Source: Natronohydrobacter sp. (GTDB taxonomy: Bacteria > Pseudomonadota > Alphaproteobacteria > Rhodobacterales > Rhodobacteraceae). From it: a stretch of DNA of 6,559 nt. The stretch lies in contig SKIM01000148.1 of assembly GCA_007116445.1 (NCBI GenBank), positions 1 to 6,559 of the forward strand. The letters run 5' to 3'. Below the pieces are notes generated by a model that saw only the letters and a program-made list of their open reading frames with translations, did not search any database and had not been told where the DNA came from. This document shows positions 1 to 5,159 of the stretch, one piece after another. The first letter of the stretch is position 1. The number at the start of each line of letters is the position of its first letter. The position numbers were made by a program, and so were the translations under genes.

Positions 1-644
1 AGATCATCGACCGCAGTGTGTTGCTTGTAGGCCGGGCGCAGCGGAGCTTTGGACGACGTTGCCACGGTCGCGTCCAGGACGGTGCCACAGAGTTTCTTGA
101 ACTTGCCGCTTGCGCGCGTGTCCCGCTCGGCGTCTTTGGTCTCTTCGACCGCAGCCAGATGGCGCGATACCAGAGCGTCCATGCTGACATTGGCCCGGAT
201 CAGGCTTGCATCGATGTGGATGGTTTCAGCCGAAATCAGCCCCGCTGTCTGGCGTTGCTGGACGACCCGCGTGAAAATCCGGCGAAAGACACCCTCGCCC
301 CAACGCTGCCGGATGCGGGTCAACGAAGAATGATCCGGCAAGGCTTCGTGCAAGTCATAACCAATGAACCAACGGATCGCGAGATTGACCTGCGCTTCTC
401 GCATCAGCCGACGGTCGTGAACGATACCAAGCAAGAAGCCCGCCAGCATCAGGCGCACAGCGACTTCGGGATCGATGCCGGGACGGCCATTATTGGCGCA
501 ATAAAGATCGGCCACTTCGGCGCGAAGCCACGAAAGGTCGAGAACCTGATCGATCCTCACCAGCACATGGTCATCAGGGATCAGACTCCGCAACGACCCA
601 GTGATGAACAACTCCAGTTGCCCGCGCTCTTTCCGACCCAGCAT
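1..644 (-). CDS. IS1182-type transposase, N-terminal 214 residues (cut by window edge)
   Basis: This is an open frame reading leftwards from ATG 644 and still open at base 1. It would catalyse cut-and-paste movement of its own insertion sequence. The protein opens with MLGRKERGQLELFITGSL and has the IS1182/DUF772-type N-terminal pattern: DDHVLVRIDQVLDLSWLR, NNGRPGIDPEVAVRLMLAGF, HDRRLMREAQVNLAIRWFIG and LPDHSSLTRIRQRWGE. The motif HIDAS places a probable first catalytic Asp at residue 145. The visible part ends at HTAVDD, where a second DDE-motif Asp is expected. Family members are about 450-500 residues, so more than half lies outside the window. No frameshift is seen in this part. A G-rich stretch (9 C on the plus strand, 650-658) lies just upstream of the ATG and may act as a ribosome binding site. 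The same frame is also open upstream into an IS3 orfA start at 737. Family assignment is from recognised motifs, not a search. Confidence 0.88.
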   Translation of the reverse strand, partial: MLGRKERGQLELFITGSLRSLIPDDHVLVRIDQVLDLSWLRAEVADLYCANNGRPGIDPEVAVRLMLAGFLLGIVHDRRLMREAQVNLAIRWFIGYDLHEALPDHSSLTRIRQRWGEGVFRRIFTRVVQQRQTAGLISAETIHIDASLIRANVSMDALVSRHLAAVEETKDAERDTRASGKFKKLCGTVLDATVATSSKAPLRPAYKQHTAVDD

Positions 645-686
645 CGCAGCCCCCCCCCGGACTGTTTTCTGATCCTTCGAACTCGG

Positions 687-737
687 TGCAATTCGCACTG
701 CATCCTTACGAAATTCGTCTGTTCTTCCTGTGCCCAT
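687..737 (-). pseudogene. 5' stub of IS3-type orfA interrupted by the IS1182 element
   Basis: Seventeen codons starting at ATG 737 read MGTGRTDEFRKDAVRIA. This resembles the conserved start of IS3-family OrfA proteins, the small helix-turn-helix subunit of the OrfAB transposase. The usual continuation (a leucine and a helix-turn-helix containing VADDLGV-like sequence) is missing. Sequence belonging to the IS1182 element begins at about 686. The stub keeps a strong Shine-Dalgarno sequence, AAAGGAG at 751-745 on the minus strand, 7 bases before the ATG, so it is a genuine gene start. The parent IS3 end may lie near 781, where the minus strand reads TGCCGC and begins with TG as IS3 ends do; that boundary is a guess. 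The remnant is nonfunctional as OrfA, but its start codon is in frame with the IS1182 transposase. Confidence 0.72.
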
Positions 738-744
738 GAGTCAT

Positions 745-751
745 CTCCTTT
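745..751 (-). promoter_or_regulatory. Shine-Dalgarno site of the IS3 orfA stub
   Basis: The minus strand reads AAAGGAG, 7 bases before ATG 737. It is a near-consensus ribosome binding site. It now sits in front of an open frame continuing through the IS3 stub into the IS1182 transposase. Confidence 0.6.
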
Positions 752-781
752 GCTGCACACTACGCTATCAAAGGAGCGGCA

Positions 782-945
782 CCAAACCGCGACAGATCCA
801 ACCCATGCTGATATTGCTTTAATGCCGCCCGAGTATCATGCGCTGTGATGGCTTCGAACAGCGTGTCAAAGTCCTGCATCGGCGTACCGGCTGAACGCGT
901 AACGGCCATGCCCTTCTGTTTTGGTTCGACATCATCTAACGCCAT
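782..945 (-). pseudogene. 3'-truncated gene fragment of unknown function
   Basis: A minus-strand frame from ATG 945 (possible alternatives at 1008 and 909) encodes a short soluble, polar peptide including MQDFDTLFEAITAHDTRAAL and KQYQHGLDLSRFG. I do not recognise a family. After residue Gly (codon 783-781) the frame runs only a few codons, AAPLIA, to a TAG at 760-762. That stretch coincides with the presumed outer end of the IS3 remnant. The simplest reading is that the IS removed the 3' part of a real gene and donated a stop codon. None of the possible starts has a good Shine-Dalgarno sequence. It could instead be a chance open frame, since it is short. Confidence 0.35.
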
Positions 946-1190
946 GCAGGACCATACTTGCAATCCAAGCACAGTGCGTTGCAGCACAACAGTAATCATA
1001 GCGGTCACTATTCAATGCGATTGACACATCATGTTGGCGCCGAACCTAGTGTTTCAGAATTCCGCGGTCGATATACCAAGCAGGCCGTCATATGCGGCGA
1101 ACAGGGTCCTGGTGAACGAAAAGCTTTGTGTGACCAAGCTGGTATCCACTGACGTAAACAGGCTATACCAATACAAGAACCTAAGGATGT

Positions 1191-1214
1191 GCAGCAAATA
1201 CGGCAGGTTGCTGC
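1191..1214. repeat. Dyad GCAGCAA / TTGCTGC, 10-base spacer (first of three)
   Basis: The arms GCAGCAA (1191-1197) and TTGCTGC (1208-1214) are perfect inverted repeats separated by ten bases. The same half-sites recur, closed up, at 1293-1305 and 1496-1508. Confidence 0.5.
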
Positions 1215-1291
1215 CACGCGGACGCATGCCTTGATTTCCCAACCGGCAATATTCTTGAGGCGCTACTCGATTGAGCAGCCTGTGCCGACAA

Positions 1292-1309
1292 ACAGCAATT
1301 TGCTGCATC
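1292..1309. repeat. Dyad-containing direct repeat, copy A
   Basis: The 18 bases ACAGCAATTTGCTGCATC contain the dyad CAGCAA-T-TTGCTG. Copy B at 1495-1512 differs by one base at the dyad centre. The size and symmetry resemble an operator or other protein-binding site. Function is unknown. Confidence 0.6.
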
Positions 1310-1494
1310 CGTTCAGAAGGTGGAGGTCTCTCGACAGGAGGGAGGATGGCGGCCTGATCTCTTGGCAAGCAGATACCATCCGGATCTGCGGTGCAGCATT
1401 TTTCAGCATCGTGAACGATGGTAGCTCGGCTGACACTGGTGGCGAGGGCCATGGGCGGCTGGCTCGGTGATCGCATCGTACCTGTTTTAAGGGT

Positions 1495-1512
1495 ACAGCA
1501 AATTGCTGCATC
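1495..1512. repeat. Dyad-containing direct repeat, copy B
   Basis: ACAGCAAATTGCTGCATC matches copy A (1292-1309) at 17 of 18 positions. It contains the dyad CAGCAA-A-TTGCTG. The two dyad centres are 203 bases apart. Confidence 0.6.
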
Positions 1513-1593
1513 AGGATGGGCCCCCTGTGTCAGGGAAGTTGTCCGCTGCTCTATTTTTCTCTAATTGTCAGGTGGGCGGGATAGGACGATGAT

Positions 1594-1650
1594 TTGGGAT
1601 ATTCACCGGAACGAAAATCAGCGGTGCTGAAGCGGATGCTGCCGCCCTGG
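1594..1650 (+). pseudogene. 5' stub of a second IS3-like orfA
   Basis: From a TTG at 1594 the plus strand encodes GYSPERKSAVLKRMLPP after the start. This matches the characteristic first residues of a group of IS3-family OrfA proteins (GYSPERKAAVLKKMLPP type). An AGGA at 1583-1586 lies 7 bases before the TTG, supporting that start. Homology stops at about 1647-1656, where the sequence switches to the oppositely oriented IS256-type remnant. Only about 19 codons survive, so no function remains. The sequence just upstream (from about 1566, TGTCAGG) could be the outer end of that IS; this is not proven. Confidence 0.6.
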
Positions 1651-1888
1651 AACCCAACGCGCCCTCGGGTCATGCCCCACCGGTATCCGGGTCTATCAGC
1701 ATTGCGCGCATGGGCATCACCCGCCAAGGCCGTCACGTCGCCTTCCATCATCTCGCTCAGCGCAGAAACCCAGCAAGCAGACAGAACTGGTCAAAGCTCT
1801 GCCCAACCGCTTCCCAGGCATCGGCAACGGCGCCGCGCAGATCGTTCTCACTGGCCAGAGCATGTTCGGATGTCGTAGTCTTCTTCAT
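1650..1888 (-). pseudogene. IS256/Mutator-type transposase fragment, frameshifted and truncated
   Basis: From ATG 1888 the minus strand encodes MKKTTTSEHALASENDLRG and continues through SFDQFCLLAG to residue 40. It then goes out of frame and stops after 43 codons. The continuation is found in another frame from 1763: ALSEMMEGDVTALAGDAHAR, then NADRPGYRWG and RGRVGF. This resembles the N-terminal region of Mutator/IS256-type transposases, including the GYRWG motif. Between the last good codon (1771-1769) and the resumed frame only five bases (1768-1764) remain, implying a one-base deletion. Similarity ends near 1650, so the catalytic DDE core is absent. A purine-rich ribosome binding site, GAGAGGAAAG (1905-1896, minus), precedes the ATG. 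This is a dead remnant. Confidence 0.68.
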
Positions 1889-2105
1889 GGTGCTGCTTTC
1901 CTCTCGGTTTGATCACTCCGAGCCTACGGCTCAGGGAAAGCGAGGCCACCCTTCAGGCAAATTTCAACATCGACCGGGACATCCCCGGTAAAGGCAACTG
2001 ATGAAGCTTTTCGCTGACAGACGCCCGGGTCATCACGAAAGAATTCTGTGGACAAATATATGGAAAGGTTTTGTTCTTTCACGGAATTGCGCGACACTGG
2101 CATCA
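1889..2105. other. Gene-free stretch between the IS256 remnant and the oriT candidate
   Basis: I see no supported gene. The part next to 1889 is probably the leader and outer end of the IS256-type element. It contains a small hairpin GAGCC-TAC-GGCTC at 1920-1932 and another, ACCGGG-ACATC-CCCGGT, at 1973-1989. Neither is followed by a T tract on either strand, so they are not convincing terminators. The IS boundary cannot be placed exactly without a second copy. Confidence 0.4.
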
Positions 2106-2144
2106 CGCAAGAAGCTACAGCCGCCGCTGCTTGCGCCGACGCAA
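2106..2144. repeat. Overlapping inverted repeats, candidate oriT or operator
   Basis: The ten-base arms CGCAAGAAGC (2106-2115) and GCTGCTTGCG (2126-2135) pair with one mismatch around a ten-base loop. A second hairpin, TTGCG-CCGA-CGCAA (2131-2144), shares the right arm, and another CGCAA follows at 2145-2149. Inverted repeats just upstream of a mob operon are typical of relaxase/accessory-protein recognition sites. An alternative is an operator for the AlpA-like protein. I could not identify a nic consensus. Confidence 0.35.
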
Positions 2145-2252
2145 CGCAAACGACGACCGTAGACCGAGTTTGAACATCTCAAGGTCTGCATCCGGTCATT
2201 GGATTTGTCAAGCTTCGATTCCAAGTGCGGCCAACAAGGGAGATTGAAGACC

Positions 2253-2555
2253 ATGTCTTCTAATTTGACCGGGCGCCGGGAGCGGCGCTCGCTTGACGCC
2301 CATGCGCGCAGCCAGCCAGCACAGCCGACGTCTCGTTTGTTGACGTTGTCAGACCTGTGCTCACTTTTGTGCATCAGCAAATCTACGGCTGAGCGGATGA
2401 TCCGCTCGGAGCCAACGTTCCCACAGCCGCGCAAGCTGGGAAAAAGCCGCCTGATCCGGTTCGTCGCAGAAGAGGTCGACGCGTATTTGTCAAGCCTGCC
2501 GCGCGCAGAGTATGACGATCATGCATTCGACCCCAATCGTGGGGAGGGCGCATGA
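2253..2555 (+). CDS. AlpA-like helix-turn-helix DNA-binding protein
   Basis: This 100-residue protein has a disordered, basic N-terminus (residues 1-27). It is followed by an AlpA/MerR-type winged helix-turn-helix at about 29-80: RLLTLSDLCSLLCISKST holds the first helices, RMIRSEPTFPQPRKLGKS the recognition helix and wing, and EEVDAYLSSL the final helix. AlpA-family proteins of integrative elements act as excisionases or activators of the adjacent integrase. That role is inferred here from the family and from the P4-type integrase in the same window. ATG 2253 is chosen because GGGAG (2238-2242) lies 10 bases upstream; a longer TTG start at 2199 has no support. The stop overlaps the next gene's first possible start (ATGA at 2552-2555), so the two are probably co-transcribed and translationally coupled. 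It is first in the mob operon, so it may also autoregulate it. Confidence 0.8.
   Translation: MSSNLTGRRERRSLDAHARSQPAQPTSRLLTLSDLCSLLCISKSTAERMIRSEPTFPQPRKLGKSRLIRFVAEEVDAYLSSLPRAEYDDHAFDPNRGEGA
2541..2548 (+). promoter_or_regulatory. Strong Shine-Dalgarno site deciding the MobC-like start
   Basis: GGGGAGGG contains the core GGAGG (2543-2547). Spacing is 7 bases to ATG 2555 but only 4 to ATG 2552, favouring 2555. The site lies inside the last codons of the upstream AlpA-like gene. Confidence 0.6.
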
Positions 2556-2875
2556 TGGAGTTCCGTCCCGCAGTTGAAAAATTCGAAGCGTGGCTGCACG
2601 CCGATGACATCGATCTGGTGCGTCAGCACATGGCGATCGTCCGCATTCGAAAAAAGTCCGAGTTTACTCGCGCTGCACTCCTCGCCGGTTTGCCGCGCTA
2701 TGAGTTCGAACACAGCTGTCAAATTGGCGAGCTTGCATTGGCTGTCAACAAGCTTGCGATGGTCATCGCCGCTGGGGACGCCATTTCCGAGCTGAGGCCG
2801 GCATTGAACAACGTCAAGCGTCTGACCAAGTCGCTTCAAGATCAATGCGCGCGCTCTGGGCACCGGTGGGGCTGA
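2555..2875 (+). CDS. MobC-like relaxosome accessory protein (putative)
   Basis: This small mixed-charge protein has 106 residues from ATG 2555 (107 from ATG 2552). No signal peptide or membrane segment is visible. The middle (about 26-55) has basic residues, VRIRKKSEFTRAALLAGL, in an arrangement that could form a strand-helix DNA-binding fold. The following helices, IGELALAVNKLAMVIAAGD and ELRPALNNVKRLTKSL, resemble the conserved helical part of MobC-type proteins, which help the relaxase bind and open oriT. The assignment rests mainly on position directly in front of the relaxase, on size and on this weak resemblance. The gene overlaps the AlpA-like stop at the 5' end and stops 5 bases before the favoured relaxase start at 2881. 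It could instead be an unrelated small regulator. Confidence 0.55.
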   Translation: MEFRPAVEKFEAWLHADDIDLVRQHMAIVRIRKKSEFTRAALLAGLPRYEFEHSCQIGELALAVNKLAMVIAAGDAISELRPALNNVKRLTKSLQDQCARSGHRWG

Positions 2876-2880
2876 CGCAG

Positions 2881-4908
2881 ATGACCAGACCTTATTGCAC
2901 CTGGCATACCGAACCCGGCAAGCCTCTGCGTTACGGAGCGGGTCTTCTGCGGGGCGGCCAGCCAGGCCAGCTGCTGGGTGGAACCATCATCTGGCAAGGA
3001 CCTGCCCACACAATCAGATGGCTCAAGGCGCTGCCGGTCTCGCCACCTGCGGGAAACGAGAAGCCTTGGGCGCACCTTACGATATCGCCCCCTCCCTCGA
3101 TTGAACAGGGTTCGGAAGACTGGGGAGAAACGCTACGTCTGACACTAGAAGCTATGGGGTTCCCGCCGAAGGCCCTCCCATGGATCGCCTTCGCGCACTC
3201 GCCACACCCGGGTGACGAAGGCGTGGATCATGCGCATATGATTTTTCTGCCCATGACTTTTTCTGGGCGCTGGCTTGATTGTTCAAACATGAAGCAGCGC
3301 TGTGACAATGCTGAGACCGCATTATTGCATCACTTCTCGATCCCGATCGTGCCTCGACCACCCTTGGCGCTCAACCTGCCGCAACGGCGGCGGCTTACGC
3401 CAGCGCATTCCCATATCGCAGCTGCGCTGGATGACGTTTTCTGCCGCGATCAACCAACCGGGCTGGAGGAGTTGCGGAACGCGCTCTGGCAGCGTGCCGA
3501 GGTCGCGGTTGAATTGACGCCGAACTCGCACGGCGTCCAGAGCTATGCCTTCCGCTATGAGGACTCGGGTGCGATTCGCGGCAAAACGCTCAGCAACGAT
3601 CTCGTTCCGAGCGCCATCAACGCGCGCTTCGCACTGAACCGACAGCTGAGAGACACCCACACCGTTCTCGAACTGCGAAAGTTGCTCAGCGCACTCAGTA
3701 CCCGTGCCGACCCCCTTAACACTATTCTTACGGAGATTTCCCATGGCGACAGAAAATACCTGCATCAGACCAATGAACCTGCAGGAATTGCAAATGCTGA
3801 TGAACACAATGCTCGCGCAATCGACGAAAACCGGCGAGACGACTGCGGCGATTCATCTGACAGTCACGGAGCTGAGACAGCTTTTGGCGCTGCTGACGCG
3901 GCCGGAAGCGCAGGAATTGGAGTTGGGCCAAAGTCTGGAGCAAGCCCTGATCAAAATTCTGGAACGACTGGAGGGGATCGAGTTCAGCCAGTCCCATCTC
4001 GTCACAACGCTGAACGCGCTGGACGCTCGGCTGTCGCAGCTGGAAGCGGGACAGGCGGCGCTCCTAGAGGCTCTCGAGCCGATCACCGAAATGGCGCGCG
4101 CGACGGAGCGGATGGAAACCGGACAGGAGCAAATGATGGGCATGATCAGCGACTACTTCGCCGATCCATTTCCGCAAACAAGCTCGCCGAGTCAATGATC
4201 TCGGCGCGCGCGCTCGCCGGCCGACTCGGACTGCGCGTGCAGATCAGGATCTCGCATTCATCGCGAGCGTTACACCTGCGCTTCGCAGATGAGAGCGCCC
4301 TTTGGCTGTCACCGTCCGGGTCAGGTCTTGCTGCCTCGGCAGAGGCTGGCAGCGATGCACATCGCTTCGCCGAGGCTCACGCGAGGCAGGTCGGCTGGGA
4401 AACACTTGCACACAATCCGAACTGGCCGGTGCCGCAACCCTGTGAGCCCGGTGACTGGCTGGCCATACCCGCGCATCTTTTGCCCGCGCTGAGTGTGCAG
4501 GTTCTGCAGACCGCATATATCACGCGACTTACGGGGAGCATGCTGGAACCTGAAAGCATCCTAACTCTACACCCGCCCGTTCCGATGCCAAGGCTCCAAA
4601 TCTCTCGCCCCCGGCGTGATTTCTTGATTATTTCGCGCACATGCATCGCGCGATCGCCCGGTAAACTGGCGCAACAGATAGCCCAACTTAACATGCTGCA
4701 CATGGAAAGCCCGGATCTGCCATGGCTCTCGGTCAATAGTAAAACGGATGCGCTGAAACCGATCGACGCGATTAGATTATTGGACCGGCTCCGCAAAAAG
4801 CTGGAGAGCATGCCCAAGGAGCAGATTGATCCGACGCCAGCCGTCAGCGACACAGAAGTCCCAGCTGAAATTGGCAGGCCAGATGATGACCCAGGAATGT
4901 GCATGTGA
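2881..4908 (+). CDS. MOBP/VirD2-type relaxase with long C-terminal extension
   Basis: This 675-residue frame should cleave one strand at oriT and pilot it during conjugative transfer. The relaxase domain spans about 1-280. It shows WAHLTISPPPS (about 63-73) and the three-histidine HUH metal site, H106 in AFAHSPHPGDEGVDHAHMIF together with H117 and H119. A distal strand region, SYAFRYEDSGAIRGKTLS, fits the end of such domains. The catalytic tyrosine is probably Tyr18 (PLRYGAGLLRGG); Tyr5 is an alternative. Residues about 287-450 are Gly/Ala/Asp/Ser/Arg-rich and look disordered. There another frame encodes a coiled-coil protein. Residues 451-675 look folded but I do not recognise them. ATG 2881 is preferred (5 bases after the upstream stop, GGTGGGG upstream); ATG 2845 would add 12 residues and overlap the MobC-like gene. 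No coupling-protein gene follows, so the element would be mobilizable rather than self-transmissible. Confidence 0.82.
   Translation: MTRPYCTWHTEPGKPLRYGAGLLRGGQPGQLLGGTIIWQGPAHTIRWLKALPVSPPAGNEKPWAHLTISPPPSIEQGSEDWGETLRLTLEAMGFPPKALPWIAFAHSPHPGDEGVDHAHMIFLPMTFSGRWLDCSNMKQRCDNAETALLHHFSIPIVPRPPLALNLPQRRRLTPAHSHIAAALDDVFCRDQPTGLEELRNALWQRAEVAVELTPNSHGVQSYAFRYEDSGAIRGKTLSNDLVPSAINARFALNRQLRDTHTVLELRKLLSALSTRADPLNTILTEISHGDRKYLHQTNEPAGIANADEHNARAIDENRRDDCGDSSDSHGAETAFGAADAAGSAGIGVGPKSGASPDQNSGTTGGDRVQPVPSRHNAERAGRSAVAAGSGTGGAPRGSRADHRNGARDGADGNRTGANDGHDQRLLRRSISANKLAESMISARALAGRLGLRVQIRISHSSRALHLRFADESALWLSPSGSGLAASAEAGSDAHRFAEAHARQVGWETLAHNPNWPVPQPCEPGDWLAIPAHLLPALSVQVLQTAYITRLTGSMLEPESILTLHPPVPMPRLQISRPRRDFLIISRTCIARSPGKLAQQIAQLNMLHMESPDLPWLSVNSKTDALKPIDAIRLLDRLRKKLESMPKEQIDPTPAVSDTEVPAEIGRPDDDPGMCM
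3732..3735 (+). promoter_or_regulatory. Shine-Dalgarno site of the nested coiled-coil gene
   Basis: GGAG (within ACGGAG) lies 7 bases before ATG 3743, inside the relaxase reading frame. It supports independent translation of the nested gene and selects 3743 over the upstream in-frame start at 3704. Confidence 0.65.
3743..4198 (+). CDS. Nested coiled-coil mobilization protein (MobB/MbeB-like position)
   Basis: This 151-residue protein is encoded in a different frame wholly inside the relaxase gene. Leucine-rich amphipathic helices run from about 11 to 135, for example MNLQELQMLMNTML, LTVTELRQLLALL, LVTTLNALDARLSQLEAG and GQEQMMGMISDYF, predicting a long coiled coil. No transmembrane segment is obvious. 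Codons are strongly CTG-, GCG-, GAG- and CAG-biased with G/C at most third positions, as expected of a true gene. The overlapping relaxase frame here is low in complexity. A GGAG site sits 7 bases before the ATG. The stop TGA (4196-4198) overlaps an ATG of the relaxase frame at 4195. The small MobB (RSF1010) and MbeB/MbeD (ColE1) proteins are nested in relaxase genes in the same way. The parallel is positional, and I claim no sequence homology. Confidence 0.78.
   Translation: MATENTCIRPMNLQELQMLMNTMLAQSTKTGETTAAIHLTVTELRQLLALLTRPEAQELELGQSLEQALIKILERLEGIEFSQSHLVTTLNALDARLSQLEAGQAALLEALEPITEMARATERMETGQEQMMGMISDYFADPFPQTSSPSQ
4195..4908 (+). other. Possible independently translated C-terminal module of the relaxase frame (237 residues)
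   Basis: ATG 4195 is in the relaxase frame (residue 439 from the 2881 start) and shares bases with the stop of the nested coiled-coil gene (ATGA). This arrangement commonly gives translational coupling. The resulting protein begins MISARALAGRLGLRVQIRIS. It contains a compact region with HLRFADESALWLSPSGSG, PCEPGDWLAIPAHLLPAL and RRDFLIISRTCIARSPGKLA, then a charged tail with LLDRLRKKLESMPKEQ. I recognise no domain. No strong Shine-Dalgarno sequence precedes it. RSF1010 gives a precedent, in which a RepB primase is made from an internal start in mobA/repB, but I see no primase motif here. Confidence 0.35.
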
Positions 4909-4943
4909 GCTCAGTTCATCCAGGCGCTGAAAGGGCGAAAACC

Positions 4944-4962
4944 GCGAAATTACCTTTTTCGC
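4944..4962 (-). terminator. Weak candidate terminator for the integrase transcript
   Basis: On the minus strand GCGAAA and TTTCGC can pair around a seven-base loop, followed by GGTTTTCG with a four-T run. A competing pairing uses GCGAAAA at 4935-4941. The stem is short and half A/T, so this is only a weak candidate. Confidence 0.22.
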
Positions 4963-5041
4963 AGCATCACAGACGCTGGTCATGCTGCGGCAATTTTTGT
5001 GCGTGCATAAGGGAGCAGCTTGCATCACTCCTGAACACGCC

Positions 5042-5060
5042 GATCAGAGGAGCTCTGATC
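5042..5060. repeat. Perfect inverted repeat GATCAGAG / CTCTGATC
   Basis: Eight-base arms at 5042-5049 and 5053-5060 flank GAG. It lies about 100 bases beyond the integrase stop. No T tract follows on either strand. It could be a factor-binding site or part of a terminator. Confidence 0.45.
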
Positions 5061-5159
5061 TGCCCGATCTACGGTATGCGGTACGAGACAGCCACCGCGC
5101 ACATGTTCGACGCTAGATCCTATGCTGTGCAGAGAATCTGCCGCAGTATATGCGATGCT

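Larger units (their letters stand above)
1009..1593. other. No recognisable gene; degenerate intergenic or decayed sequence
   Basis: Open frames on both strands here (the longest is minus 1476-1054) encode Cys-, Arg- and Pro-rich peptides without family signatures. They lack convincing ribosome binding sites and overlap one another, so I treat them as chance. The only structured signal is three related dyads with arms CAGCAA and TTGCTG at 1191-1214, 1293-1305 and 1496-1508. Placed between IS fragments, the stretch is probably remains of earlier insertions and deletions. Confidence 0.5.
4909..5159. other. Intergenic gap between convergent relaxase and integrase genes
   Basis: The 251 bases separate the ends of two convergent genes. 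I see no gene. Two inverted repeats are present, at 4944-4962 and 5042-5060. Bidirectional termination is the expected job of such a gap, but neither hairpin has a canonical T tract next to it. Confidence 0.5.

Noticed and set aside
18..848. 276-codon plus-strand open frame
   Set aside because: It is antisense to the recognised IS1182-type transposase and IS3 stub, and its product has no family pattern.
1054..1476. 140-codon minus-strand open frame in the gene-free stretch
   Set aside because: Cys/Arg/Pro-rich, overlapped by several other open frames, with no recognisable motif. It could be decayed IS sequence but cannot be supported as a gene.
1513..1519. CATCCTG on the minus strand next to a dyad, resembling an IncP-like nic site
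   Set aside because: The dyad lies 3' of the motif on that strand, whereas the inverted repeat should precede nic. The heptamer alone is too short to mean anything.
4377..4904. 175-codon minus-strand open frame opposite the relaxase C-terminus
   Set aside because: Ser/Cys/Gly-rich with no domain and no convincing ribosome binding site. It is read as a shadow of the plus-strand gene.
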